Below are positions 25,219-34,175 of a stretch of DNA of 37,091 bases, piece by piece. Location: positions 1 through 37,091 of the forward strand of contig JAMCVM010000095.1 of the NCBI GenBank assembly GCA_023475835.1. The letters run 5' to 3'. The notes beneath the pieces were generated by a model. It was given only the letters and a program-made list of their open reading frames with translations. It ran no database searches and was not told the DNA's origin. Each line of letters opens with the position of its first letter. Position 1 is the stretch's first letter. Position numbers and translations under genes: made by a program. This DNA comes from Bacillota bacterium. Its GTDB lineage: Bacteria; Bacillota; Sulfobacillia; Sulfobacillales; Sulfobacillaceae.

Positions 25219-26538
25219 TTACACTTCGCTGCGGTGCAGTCGATCGAGGCGCGTCAGATCTTGCCAAGATTCGCGTTCAACCCACACTTGACTCGTACCC
25301 TCGGATACCAGCACTACCGCTGGCCGCGGCACTCGATTGTAATTCGATGCCATCGAGTAATTGTAGGCGCCGGTGACATAGGTAACTAAAATATCGTGGA
25401 CTTCTGGAGTCGGCAAGATAACGTCGGCTAGCAAAATATCGCCGCTTTCACAGTAACGGCCCGCCACCGTCACTTTGGCTGATGCCGTGTCATCTAATGA
25501 ACGTCCATCCACTGCTGCCCGATAGCTGGCCTGATATAAGGCAGGTCGGATATTGTCTCCCATGCCCCCGTCTACCGCTACGTATTGCTTGCCCCCAGGC
25601 ACGAATTTCGTGGCGCCCACCCGATAGAGGGATACACCCGCTTCGCCGACAATCGAGCGCCCTGGTTCAATCGCCAACTCGGGGACAGCGCATCCCTTCG
25701 GTGTCATCGCTATCATCGCTTCGGCGATGCGATGAAATATGTGGGTGAGTTCGGGCGGTTCATCGGCAGGGCCATAACGGACCCCAAACCCTCCACCAAT
25801 ATCCAGTACAGTGGGCCACCAGCCAGAGCGTCGATGCCATAGTTGAGCGTAGTCTAATAAACTTTGCGCATTGGCCAAAAAAGGATCTTCTTCGAGAATT
25901 TGAGAACCCACATGCGCATGAAACCCGGCCAATTCGATGTGATCTGAGGATAAGGCCTGGGACACCGCCTGATCACTAATCCCGTCCGCCATGCCGAAGC
26001 CAAATTTAGAATCGAATTGCCCGGTTCGAATAAAGGCATGGGTGTGGGCATCGATGCCCGGCGTGAGTCGCAGCAAAATCTGAACCTGACGGTCGAGCCG
26101 CGCGCCTTCGCTTTCAATGATCGCAAGTTCAGCCAGACTGTCGACGACGATGTATCTCACTCCGGCGGCAATCGCATAACGAATCTCCTCTACCGTCTTC
26201 ACATTGCCGTGAAAGATGATCGCTTCCGGGTCAAATCCTCCGGCCAGTGCCGTATACAACTCACCTCCAGAGACCACATCCAATCCCACCGGCCAGCGCC
26301 TCAACCATTGGGCCATTGCCGTGCACAAAAAGGCTTTGCCAGCATAAAAGAGCTTCGTCGGTACTGCTAAATTCGAAAGCAAGGATAAATAGGATTCAAT
26401 GCGGTTTTTCATAGTCGTCTCATCCATCACATAAAGCGGCGTGCCATACTGACTGGCTAAGTCCGCAATGCGCATGCCGCCTATCCAAAGGTGATGGGCG
26501 TCATCAGCAAACAAACTATCCGGGGTCACATAAACCAT
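25219..26538 (-). CDS. lysA: Diaminopimelate decarboxylase
   Basis: This 439-residue PLP enzyme decarboxylates meso-diaminopimelate to lysine. Lys68 in FYAGKAF binds PLP; FHAHVGSQI, DIGGGFGVRYG, EPGRSIVGEAG, the second active-site CESGDILLAD and YNYSMASNYN are all present. The start is uncertain: ATG at 26538 gives the expected N-terminus, GTG at 26529 has better spacing from GAGAGG, and GTG at 26586 would precede the predicted transcription start. It heads the lysA-ORF-scpAB-DUF2953-ytfJ run. No lysine riboswitch fits in its short leader. Confidence 0.96.
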   Translation of the reverse strand: MVYVTPDSLFADDAHHLWIGGMRIADLASQYGTPLYVMDETTMKNRIESYLSLLSNLAVPTKLFYAGKAFLCTAMAQWLRRWPVGLDVVSGGELYTALAGGFDPEAIIFHGNVKTVEEIRYAIAAGVRYIVVDSLAELAIIESEGARLDRQVQILLRLTPGIDAHTHAFIRTGQFDSKFGFGMADGISDQAVSQALSSDHIELAGFHAHVGSQILEEDPFLANAQSLLDYAQLWHRRSGWWPTVLDIGGGFGVRYGPADEPPELTHIFHRIAEAMIAMTPKGCAVPELAIEPGRSIVGEAGVSLYRVGATKFVPGGKQYVAVDGGMGDNIRPALYQASYRAAVDGRSLDDTASAKVTVAGRYCESGDILLADVILPTPEVHDILVTYVTGAYNYSMASNYNRVPRPAVVLVSEGTSQVWVERESWQDLTRLDRLHRSEV

Positions 26539-26576
26539 CCTCTCGGCTTCAAAGCCTCTTGCTGTAGTCTCGAATG

Positions 26577-26606
26577 AGCGTAGCACGTCCAGGATTGGAC
26601 GGTCAA
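26577..26606 (-). promoter_or_regulatory. Candidate lysA promoter
   Basis: On the minus strand TTGACC is followed after 18 bases by TACGCT, with TG one base before the second box (extended -10). Transcription would begin near 26570, leaving about 32 bases before ATG 26538. The -10 match is only partial. Confidence 0.5.
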
Positions 26607-27274
26607 CGACGGGGTTAAACCATAGCCCCCTAGGTCAAGAGTAAAGACCCACCCATCGCATTAATCGAATCAGAATGGGGATAGGATCGAGCCGAGCATC
26701 GTTCGATTCTAATGCATCATTCGATGGCTTGCATCATCGATGAATCACCGATCACCGATCGCCTATCACCTCTTTTGCCCTAAACGCTGTAAGGTGTACT
26801 GTACCAAAGTATGACAGGACCGTCAGAGGATGGTGTGGAAAAACCGGTCGATGGCAAGGAATTTGTTCCATCATGTGGCTGAGGTTATGCTGCTTTCTTG
26901 GCACCCCTCGCCTGCGTTGTCGGCGCACCGGACCGGCCGACAACAGCGATTTTGTGCATTGGAGAACATGCACACACGGATCAGTCAGTTTCCAGGGATG
27001 AACCCCCATCCGCTTACTTTACTAAAGCTGCTTTTCTGCCCGGAGATGCCTGCCTATCCTACCGATTTTGCGCCGATCAGCAAAACTTGAAAAAAAGTGA
27101 AATAGAATAGGAGGAAAAGATCGTAAAAAACCAGGGATTTTTTGCAGACGACAAAAAGCCCGGATTGACGCCATTTTGATGGACACCCTACCCACGCTCC
27201 TCGACCTTTTGCCCTCGCTGACCTGATTTTTCACTCGTTTGGGATCGGCTGGCTCCTGGAGAGCCTTCATGGTC
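26607..27274. other. Intergenic stretch upstream of lysA, next to IS remnant
   Basis: No gene is supported. Short direct repeats of ATCACCGATC occur at about 26744-26760 beside related TCATCGATG and TATCACC units. A plus-strand AGGAGG near 27110 has no open frame after it. At 27163-27190 the sequence ends in a TGATGGACACCC block that might be the terminal repeat of the neighbouring IS1595-type remnant, but I could not find its partner. Confidence 0.45.
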
Positions 27275-28110
27275 CTATTCGCCGTAGAGATGGGGTTGGC
27301 GGGTCTCACAGGCCATGAGTAAACGGTCCGCAATGCGGGTTCCCCTGTACCGACGATTACATCGATAGGTAAACTCTTCCAAATCCGGTTGACGTCGGGC
27401 GCGTCCCCCTTCGGGGACTTCCGAGAGTCGTCGGCGCCGGTGATAGGTCCCGTCAATAAACGTTTTCGCGAGATTAATTACCGTATTAATCCAATGAAAC
27501 ACCATCGCCGCGTCTGGATCGCTACTCAGGGTCACCCAATGATCCGCGTGATGGGCTTTGGCCCCGGCAGCGTAGACCGCTGTGCCATCGGTCAACCAGA
27601 TCCCCGCCTCATTCACCCGTCGTTTGAGCATTTTCAACACCGTTTCTTGCTTTAAAGCCTCCACGACCTCCAAAAATGTATACTGCGGATGTCCTTATTC
27701 GTTCAAACTGACGCCCACCACCACCGGATCTTGGTCGGAGCCCCGCCCTTGCTTCCCCGGGCCATCCTTGGACTACGCCCAAGACTTTGACTCACGCCGC
27801 CAAAATAGGCATCATCAAGTTCCAACAACCCCGCTAATTAATATTTGGCATTGCGATCGACCAGCGCGCGTTGAATGTTATGAGGCATTAACCAGGCCGT
27901 CGCGTACCGTAGCCCGAGTTCTCGGCTGAGGGTCAGAACCGATTTGCCACCTTTATCCACGGCCATGAGGAAAATTGCGGCAAACCAGACCCGCAAAGCC
28001 ACTTTCGTGTGCTGAAAAATGGTGCCGGCCGTGAGATCCGCTTGATGACAACTGCCGGAAGAGACCGCTACCATCGTCAAGCATCTGTGGCAGCGGCCCT
28101 CTCCTGTGGG
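27275..28110 (-). pseudogene. IS1595-family transposase pseudogene
   Basis: Read on the minus strand through its lesions, this is an IS1595-type transposase. The zinc-knuckle remnant CHRC and LTAGTIFQHTKVALRVWFAAIFLMAVDKGG lie at the N-terminus, then LRYATAWLMPHNIQRAL, the DDE core start LLELDDAYFGG, VVVGVSLNE, YTFLEVVEALKQETVL, and at the end FIDGTYH, DLEEFTYRCNRRYRG and RIADRLLMAC. Lesions are an in-frame TAA at 27838-27840, a one-base indel in the run at about 27741-27744, and an in-frame TAA at 27695-27697. The extreme N-terminus before CHRC is missing and borders the larB remnant. It is not functional as read. Confidence 0.82.
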
Positions 28111-28555
28111 GATTGCCAACCGGGTTGATGGCGAAACAGCCCTAGCCATCAAAGACGAAGTACCCGAGGCGAACTATCATTACCGATCTCGGCTGAGCAT
28201 CGCCAAGAGACCTGAGTCCACCGGTTCAGCCGTGGGCAACATCGCCGTCGTGGCTGCGGGCACCTCGAATCTAACGGTAGCCAAAGAAGCATTTTTGGTA
28301 GCCCAAGCCTTAAGCAATCAAACGGAACTCGATGTCGACGCAGCCGAAATTCATCGTCTTCTCGAAGCCTGGGACTGTCTGCCATCCGCCCAAGTCATCA
28401 TGGTTGTCGGGGGCATGGCAGGCGCGCTCGCCAGCGTCATCGAGGAGCTAGCCGATTGCCCGGTATTGGCCGTGCTCTCCCTCGTCGGATACGGCACTGC
28501 TCAGGGAGGAATGACCGCCGTCTTAGCCAGCAGGATTAATCATCTGGCCGACTGA
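28106..28555 (+). pseudogene. larB: larB remnant, truncated at both ends of its core
   Basis: The frame carries LarB (PurE-related) sequence: ALAIKDEVPEANYHYRSRLSI, then NIAVVAAGTSNLTVAKEAFL, AAEIHRLLEAWDCLPSAQVIMVVGGMAGALASVI and VLSLVGYGTAQGGMTAVL, ending ASRINHLAD. LarB carboxylates nicotinic acid adenine dinucleotide in making the nickel-pincer cofactor of lactate racemase. The N-terminal 70 or so residues are gone, replaced by the IS1595-type remnant, and about 25 residues expected between MTAVL and the RINHLA end (the NIDNGFG region) are missing. No larC or larE is visible, so the pathway gene is dead here. Confidence 0.72.
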
Positions 28556-28573
28556 CCCCAGCGCCATGGCGCC

Positions 28574-30382
28574 TTATTCGGGACCCCAGTGTGTCGCCAT
28601 TTCTGCGGTAAGCGTGGGATTTTCGGTCGAAGCCGTAGGATCTAAAACCGCTGACAGTACATTTCCGCGCACCCAATCAATGTGGGTTAGAGCGCTGGTA
28701 CTCGAACCCACTAGTTGTACGGCTACGATTCCAGGATATGGGGGTAAAAAAGCCCGATGCAAATAAGCGACTAATGGCTTGGCGACTTCTTGTTCGCGTG
28801 TGAGGTTCCCACCTTCAACTTCCAGCGTCCAATCGCCTTCTCGCCAATCGAGTAGGGTTTTGGACGGCGTCTGGGAAACGGTAGCCGCAATCCCTTGACC
28901 CAATGTCACCTGGTGCTCTACCGCAGTCGTGGGTGCAGGCACATAGAGCGGATTGTATCGAGCTAACTCCTGAAAATAGCGGGCGGAACCTGAACTCGGC
29001 TGCGTCGTTTGCAGTCTGGCCTCACTAAATTGGGCCACCATCGGGTTAGGGCTGAGATAACTGTTAATCAGTGGGCTGTTAATCCCCAAGGGTTGGGTCG
29101 TATCGATGACAAACACCACATCGGTCGACGGTAACGCTTGGGCGGTTGCCGTCAGATACCCGGCATTGCGCGAAGGCAGGGTAGACGGCCCATCTAAGGG
29201 TAACGTGTTCTTGCCGGCGATGGCATCGAGTGCTTCGCGTATTACGGACATTCTCGGCGCTGGCGAGATAGCCTTGAGCACATGCACGGTCAGTTGCTGT
29301 CCCGCTAAACCATCGCCTGCTCCAATAATGTAAGTGCCCGGCTTGGGAAAGAAAATTCTCATCGAGAATCTTCCGTTCTGGTTGACGGTGCCGTTAATGT
29401 AACTTGGCGATTGTGGCAATCCGGTCATACTAAAGTGAGAGAAGGGCACGCCGTCCCCATATTGGCTGAGTAATTGCCCAGAGATCATGGCATATTGGCC
29501 GGCATGGACGGTGCTGGGATCGATCTTCATCGTCACCCTAGAGACGGTCGGATTATAAAACGACGTGGTCGGCACTAAGCTGTTCGCAGCCTCAACCAAA
29601 TCGCCAGGACTATCCATGCCATAGACGTTTCGGAGCGAGTCACTAGCATTGGGTGCGTGATTGTAAAACGGACTAATTTGGTAAACGGCTGATCCGTCAG
29701 CGAAGGCCAGGGCATAAACGTCGCCAATGGATGTGTCCGATACTGAGGCCTCCGCGGGAGCGGCGATGAGGACTCCCGGAAAGGGTGGAAGAGCCCAGCG
29801 GTCCAATGCGCGAATAATTTGTCGGCCTTCAGCCAAGTCGAGAGCTTTGGAACCTTGTTCCACTTCGACCGTCCAATCTCCTTCGTCCCAAGACAAGAGC
29901 CGGGTTTGAGGAAAAAAATGAGCATCAAAACCCGAAATCAAGGGAATCGAAAGACTCTTGCCAGCAAGACTGCGGTACCATGGAGCTAGGTGGAGGATGA
30001 CATTGTCTAAAGTGGCCCGACCAGGGTACTCCGTCCCGGAAATGGTTAAGAGGTGGGTATCCTGAGATGCGAATGCGGTCGAAGCCCGACGGTTAATCGG
30101 CTCGGGTTGGGTCATTGCCCAGTACTGTACGGAGTAACTGGTGGACGTGGCATCGACGTTAGCTGTCACGTAAAGTGGCACCGTGGTCTTAACCGTGGGC
30201 AGCTCCTCTGCGACCAACGCCGACATCTTTGTGTGGCGATTCAAAAACCGCGCGACTTGCCCATTGATGGCCATGATCCGACTAGCCGATGCCATGGCAG
30301 CGTGCACTTCCGAGATCCCTAGGGTGCTCGCCAGCAGTGCTCCCGAAACGCACACTACTGACCAATTTCTTCGGTTCAGCAT
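28574..30382 (-). CDS. Secreted 602-residue protein with a duplicated module, unknown function
   Basis: The first 29 residues form a signal peptide (NRR, then VVCVSGALLASTLG, then HAA before the cut). Residues 162-236 and 510-582 are repeats of one module: LLSWDEGDWTVEVEQ and LLDWREGDWTLEVEG, each followed by a helix, then LPPFPGVLIAA or LPPYPGIVAVQ, then a strand ending in an exposed segment. Between them, 285-370 looks like an Ig-like or carboxypeptidase-regulatory beta domain (VHAGQYAMISGQLL, NGRFSMRIFFPKPGTYIIGAGDG). I recognise no family for the module. ATG 30382 has GGAGGT six bases upstream; the longer frame to 30673 is a run-on. It is monocistronic. An extracellular or spore-surface role is a guess. 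Confidence 0.85.
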   Translation of the reverse strand: MLNRRNWSVVCVSGALLASTLGISEVHAAMASASRIMAINGQVARFLNRHTKMSALVAEELPTVKTTVPLYVTANVDATSTSYSVQYWAMTQPEPINRRASTAFASQDTHLLTISGTEYPGRATLDNVILHLAPWYRSLAGKSLSIPLISGFDAHFFPQTRLLSWDEGDWTVEVEQGSKALDLAEGRQIIRALDRWALPPFPGVLIAAPAEASVSDTSIGDVYALAFADGSAVYQISPFYNHAPNASDSLRNVYGMDSPGDLVEAANSLVPTTSFYNPTVSRVTMKIDPSTVHAGQYAMISGQLLSQYGDGVPFSHFSMTGLPQSPSYINGTVNQNGRFSMRIFFPKPGTYIIGAGDGLAGQQLTVHVLKAISPAPRMSVIREALDAIAGKNTLPLDGPSTLPSRNAGYLTATAQALPSTDVVFVIDTTQPLGINSPLINSYLSPNPMVAQFSEARLQTTQPSSGSARYFQELARYNPLYVPAPTTAVEHQVTLGQGIAATVSQTPSKTLLDWREGDWTLEVEGGNLTREQEVAKPLVAYLHRAFLPPYPGIVAVQLVGSSTSALTHIDWVRGNVLSAVLDPTASTENPTLTAEMATHWGPE

Positions 30383-31384
30383 GAATATACCTCCGTAAAG
30401 GCGACGACGCTTAGATTTTGATCCGACGCCCTTAATAGTGGAACAAAGTAATGTCTCTAAGTGTAATAACGCCGTGGTCACGAAAGAGGTTACCGCCATT
30501 CGAAATTTTGAAGTGCGCTCTTCCTCGGACTTAGACTTAACGAAAGGTGATGCCCACGACTGGTCAGTTCGGTCTATTTTTAGATGCTCCTTCTCGCTGA
30601 GATATACTGCGCGCGGGTCATAGTTTTCGTTTTTGGGAGAACGCCATCGTGTTGAAAAACCATTGTGCAGCAAGGTGTTGAGATGCCCACAGCCTTGCCA
30701 TCAAACCGTCAAATGTGACCCGATCGCAGTATACCATTCCCATCCCTTGCATCGGTGCAGCATCCGCGGTCTGCCATGGGTTAAAGAAACATCTCATCAC
30801 ATCAGGGAACATTTGAAGCGATCGGCCACCATCGTTTTAGTCCGTCAAATCGTCTCTCGACAAACTTCGGGCACCCCACCCCCGTGATTTCAACCCTTGA
30901 GGTGTTCCGATGCCCTCCAATCCATTCAGGTTGGTGGTGGATAAGCTTTATGAAAGTTTTAATCGAGTCCCTCGCCCTCCGGGTTGGAGCCCATGTCGCC
31001 AGCCTGAACCTGCACGTCGTATCCTAAACGCCTTGGCTTGTCCTGATCAATCTCACCCCGTGGTCCTGGTGACCGGCCGAAAAGATCTTATTAGAACAGG
31101 GTGGTTTGCCTCACCCACTCGTGCACTTCGAACCACAGGTGCGGCAACCAGGCAATCGGGCCATTTTGCTCCCATCGCCTGCTCTAGACTCAGCGCAGTG
31201 GCAGGCCACCCTCTCCTGGCAGGCGGCGGAGTGGCTTGATTCTACTCGCTGGAGCCAGTGGATTTCTCGAGCTAACAGCCAATTCTCGGATAGCAGCAGA
31301 GTTGTCGGTTCAAGACCGGCTATACTAAAAGTGCTCAACTCAGCGCACAATCGGAGAGTGCAAGCTAAGGAGGAAAACGCCTCA
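30383..31384. other. Long gap with a possible broken gene
   Basis: No intact gene. A plus-strand ATG at 30910 has GAGGTG five bases upstream and opens a 109-codon frame (KLYESFNRVPRPPGW, then HPVVLVTGRKDLI). From about 31090 a different frame continues as KILLEQGGLPHPLVHFEPQ, QPGNRAILLPSPALDSAQW and AAEWLDSTRWSQWISRANS, which looks protein-like and stays in frame with the next gene. Together they could be one gene with a frameshift. I do not recognise it. No tRNA was confirmed. Confidence 0.4.
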
Positions 31385-32707
31385 GTGACAGATCTCGCCC
31401 GCCGCCCGGCTTTAGACTACGACGTTATCATCATCGGTGGTGGTCCTGCTGGGCTTATGGCGGCTATCGCCGCCCGCGAAGAAGGCGCAAAAACCTTGTT
31501 GGTCGATAAGGGAGAGCGTTTAGGAAGAAAACTAGCAATCTCCGGCGGAGGTCGGTGCAACGTGACCAACAATAAACCCCTGCCCGAACTCATGGCCAAC
31601 ATCCCAGGAAACCCGAAGTTTCTCTATTCTGCCTTGACTAAATTTGGAAGTCCCGATATCGCACAATTCTTTGAACGCTTAGGGATTCGTTTAAAAGAAG
31701 AAGATCATGGCAGAGTGTTTCCCGTCTCCGACAAAGCTTCGACGGTTGTCAACGTGATGGTCGAGCGCGTGTACGCCTTAGGTTGCGAGGTGTGGCTGAA
31801 CCGCCCAGTCGTTGGCTTGATGGCTTCCGAAACAGGCATGGCGGTCAAATTCGAAGCAGACATGGTGCGTTGGACTCGCGCGGTCGTGATCGCTGCCGGA
31901 GGCTCCAGTGTTCCCCAGACAGGCAGTACTGGCGACGCCTATCCTTGGGCCAAGGCACTTGGCCACCGTATCGTCGCCCCATATCCCACCGCGGTGCCAT
32001 TGACCAGTCAATCGTGGTTTATCACGCAGTCCAGCTTAAAGGGGATATCGCTAAGAGAGACTACCCTCTCATTATGGTCAGAGGGATCCAAAAGGCCACT
32101 GGCTCAGGAGCAAGGTGACGTGCTGTTCTCTCACTTTGGATTGACTGGGCCAGCGGCGTTGCGTCTTAGTCACTTCGTGTCTACTGCTCTGAGAGCTGAT
32201 CCGGCTGCTAAGCTGCGAGCGAGCATAGACACCGTGCCCGGCCTGACAGCGGATGAGATGTTGTTAGGACTGAGTGAACGTCGACGAGTGGACGGCAAAA
32301 AGCGCCTGGAAACGATTTTAGAATCATGGGTCCCTGCCCGAATGGCCACGGTATTGTTGATCGAATCGGGACTGGACGGTCGTCAAGTCTCGGGCGAAGT
32401 GCCGGGAAAGGCACTGCAATCTCTAGTACAGCATGCCAAGGGGCTTTCGCTTTCAATTACCGGGACGCTCCCCTTGGAAAAAGCGACGGTCACCGGCGGT
32501 GGGGTCTCGGTTCAAGATATTGCGCCGGCAACCATGGCCTCCAAACGCTGTCCTGGGCTTTACTTTTGCGGTGAGGTGATGGATGTCCATGCGCATACCG
32601 GCGGGTATAACATTACGGTGGCGTTCTCGACGGGTCATCTCGCCGGTCAATCGGCTGCGCATTACGCTCTAGCATTGCCTCCATCGCATCTCATTGATTC
32701 TCAGTAG
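31385..32707 (+). CDS. HI0933-family flavoprotein (NAD(P)/FAD-dependent oxidoreductase)
   Basis: This 440-residue protein has the FAD-binding dinucleotide fold at the N-terminus (DVIIIGGGPAGLMAA, residues 13-27), the family box LGRKLAISGGGRCNVTN, ARAVVIAAGGSSVPQTGSTGD and the C-terminal FAD motif GLYFCGEVMDVHAHTGGYN. It belongs to the HI0933/BaiN group, B. subtilis YtfP being an example; the substrate is unknown for most. I chose GTG 31385 with AAGGAGG 11 bases upstream; the frame remains open for 93 more codons upstream, but those do not match the family. It ends before a gap and is convergent with the spoVA block. Confidence 0.9.
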   Translation: MTDLARRPALDYDVIIIGGGPAGLMAAIAAREEGAKTLLVDKGERLGRKLAISGGGRCNVTNNKPLPELMANIPGNPKFLYSALTKFGSPDIAQFFERLGIRLKEEDHGRVFPVSDKASTVVNVMVERVYALGCEVWLNRPVVGLMASETGMAVKFEADMVRWTRAVVIAAGGSSVPQTGSTGDAYPWAKALGHRIVAPYPTAVPLTSQSWFITQSSLKGISLRETTLSLWSEGSKRPLAQEQGDVLFSHFGLTGPAALRLSHFVSTALRADPAAKLRASIDTVPGLTADEMLLGLSERRRVDGKKRLETILESWVPARMATVLLIESGLDGRQVSGEVPGKALQSLVQHAKGLSLSITGTLPLEKATVTGGGVSVQDIAPATMASKRCPGLYFCGEVMDVHAHTGGYNITVAFSTGHLAGQSAAHYALALPPSHLIDSQ

Positions 32708-33044
32708 AATAAAGGAGGGCTCTGTGCCAAGGCCGTGCTAAGAGCCTAACGTGCGGGATGGTTCCCTCTCTGATCCGTAGATTGCGTCACCATATCTTTG
32801 GGATTCGCGGTGAATCTTAGGGTGTCTTCTTGGAACGTGGTGGGGTTTTGACGTAGAATCCGGTTCGCTCTCAAGGTCAACCGGTCGGGCCCATGGGATC
32901 CGGATGGGCGGGGCGTCTGCCAAGTCTCTAAGAGCTCCCGCTGACCGGTTCGAAATTCGAACCGGCGAGGGTAACCCTAGATGGCCTCTCCCATTGTCCA
33001 AAGCTCTGGGTCCACTATCCTCCTTCACGGGTAGGCTAGGGACT
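32708..33044. other. Convergent intergenic region with a palindrome
   Basis: No gene is supported between the flavoprotein and spoVAEa. GGCTCT near 32718 pairs with AGAGCC at about 32740, but no T-run follows. The strong feature is the palindrome at 32945-32965. An AGGAGG-like site at about 33017 on the minus strand leads to no useful frame. Confidence 0.5.
32945..32965. repeat. Perfect 10-base inverted repeat
   Basis: CCGGTTCGAA at 32945-32954 and its exact complement TTCGAACCGG at 32956-32965 surround one A. Perfect pairing over 10 bases suggests a protein-binding site or a stable hairpin between convergent genes. No T-run follows, so it is not a standard terminator. Confidence 0.6.
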
Positions 33045-33617
33045 TTAATCGCGCGTTGGTGGGTCTCCGCCCCGATTACGCAAAATGGTCTTGAGCGCTT
33101 GGGCCGTGACCGGAGCGCCTTGGCCGACGGCATCGTCACCGCCCATTTTTCCGGGATCGCCGAGTCCGATCACGGTGACGTCAGGATAATTGCGAAGTAC
33201 ATCCACGGTGTCGCCGCGAAGAACATGGCCACTGGCGTTTCCCTGCTTATCCACCGCTTCCGATACGCGTTCGGCATCATGGTCAATCGACAGGTCAGGC
33301 ACCACTCCCTTGACCCCCGGCGTGTTTGCTGCGACCGCAATCACACCCAGTACATCCAATTCCTCCGCATCTAAAATGGTGCCTAAATCGCGCTCTCCCC
33401 GGCCTTTTTTTGCCGAACCCCGGTCATCTACCATAGCCACCACAGGATTTCCCGAGGCGTGGTAGATGGCTTGCAGCAAGGCCTGTCCTTGGATCGGCGT
33501 AGGGTTCCCTTCGGTAGCATCCACCGGGTCCAAACCGAGGCCCTCACAAGCCTCAGCCACGGCTCGGTACGCTGTGTGATCTCCGTCAGTGATCACGATG
33601 ACTTGTTTTTTTGGCAC
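33045..33617 (-). CDS. spoVAEA: Stage V sporulation protein AEa
   Basis: This 190-residue protein matches SpoVAEa: it begins KKQVIVITDGDHTAYRAV, then GNPTPIQGQALLQAI, NPVVAMVDDRG, VLGVIAVAANTPG, LSIDHDAERVSEAVDKQG and VIGLGDPGKMGGDDAVGQGAPVTAQAL. It is part of the SpoVA membrane machine that moves dipicolinic acid into the spore, although this soluble subunit is dispensable in some species. I chose GTG 33617, with GGAGGG seven bases upstream; the frame to 33716 has no good start. It is separated from spoVAEb by about 200 bases, more than usual. Confidence 0.93.
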   Translation of the reverse strand: MPKKQVIVITDGDHTAYRAVAEACEGLGLDPVDATEGNPTPIQGQALLQAIYHASGNPVVAMVDDRGSAKKGRGERDLGTILDAEELDVLGVIAVAANTPGVKGVVPDLSIDHDAERVSEAVDKQGNASGHVLRGDTVDVLRNYPDVTVIGLGDPGKMGGDDAVGQGAPVTAQALKTILRNRGGDPPTRD

Positions 33618-33816
33618 GAAAAATCCCTCCATAATGAGCGCAACCTGCCGCTTGCTCGAGGCGGGTTCGCTTGGCTGTTGATCGCAGAGAACGAACATTG
33701 CCGCGATTTGGTGCATAGATGCTGAGAAACGAGACGGGAAGGCCTGAAACCTGCAGCGTTCCGATCCCCGAAAGTCGCGCCGAGGTGTTGGCGTCGGGGG
33801 CGTAGAATGGGCCCAT
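33586..33816 (-). CDS. Possible small protein between spoVAEb and spoVAEa
   Basis: A 76-codon frame starts with ATG 8 bases after the spoVAEb stop and overlaps the spoVAEa start by about 32 bases. The first part (SARLSGIGTLQVSGLPVSFLSIYAPN) looks plausible as protein, the second is basic and lies over the spoVAEa start. The ribosome site is weak. It could be a real spore gene or a chance frame filling an unusually long gap. Confidence 0.28.
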   Translation of the reverse strand: MGPFYAPDANTSARLSGIGTLQVSGLPVSFLSIYAPNRGNVRSLRSTAKRTRLEQAAGCAHYGGIFRAKKTSHRDH

Positions 33817-33824
33817 CCCGAACC

Positions 33825-34175
33825 TTATGCCTTAGGACGAAAAATCAACGCCGCCGCTAATCCAAAAATCAACGCTGCTTTGATGCCGCTGGCCGCTGCC
33901 GTAAACCCGCCCGAGAACAGGCCCAGCACTCCTTTTTGTTTCACAGCTTGGTCGATTCCCTCAACCAAGGTGTACCCGAATCCCGGCAAGGGCACGGTCG
34001 CCCCGGCGCCCGAAAACTGGACCAGTTTTTGGTAGACGCCAAACCCGCTAGCCAGGGCACCTAACACAATGAACAAGACTAAAACGTGGGCAGGAGTCAG
34101 TGTGGAGTTATCTAACACCCACTGAGCTAAGGCGCACATCAGTCCGCCAATGACAAATGCCCAGACAAAGGTCAT
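33825..34175 (-). CDS. spoVAEB: Stage V sporulation protein AEb
   Basis: This 116-residue membrane protein has the SpoVAE core: FVWAFVIGGLMCALAQWVLD, FIVLGALASGFGVYQKLVQFSGAGATVPLPGFGYTLVEG and LFSGGFTAAASGIKAALIFGLAAALIF. It is probably three to four membrane helices and is part of the dipicolinate channel in the spore inner membrane. ATG 34175 has AGGAGG upstream; its start overlaps the spoVAD stop (ATGA). Confidence 0.95.
   Translation of the reverse strand: MTFVWAFVIGGLMCALAQWVLDNSTLTPAHVLVLFIVLGALASGFGVYQKLVQFSGAGATVPLPGFGYTLVEGIDQAVKQKGVLGLFSGGFTAAASGIKAALIFGLAAALIFRPKA

Noticed and set aside
26587-26760. Lysine riboswitch upstream of lysA
   Set aside because: The predicted leader is about 32 bases and none of the conserved riboswitch core elements is visible further upstream.
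31304-31320. tRNA T-arm-like hairpin (GTCGG, loop TTCAAGA, CCGGC)
   Set aside because: The arm fits, but no acceptor stem, D-arm or anticodon arm can be placed around it; the required 5' acceptor partner is absent.
32945-32965. SOS box or tRNA fragment at the palindrome
   Set aside because: The arms read GGTTCGAA and TTCGAACC, the wrong order for a GAAC-GTTC SOS site, and there is no tRNA cloverleaf.
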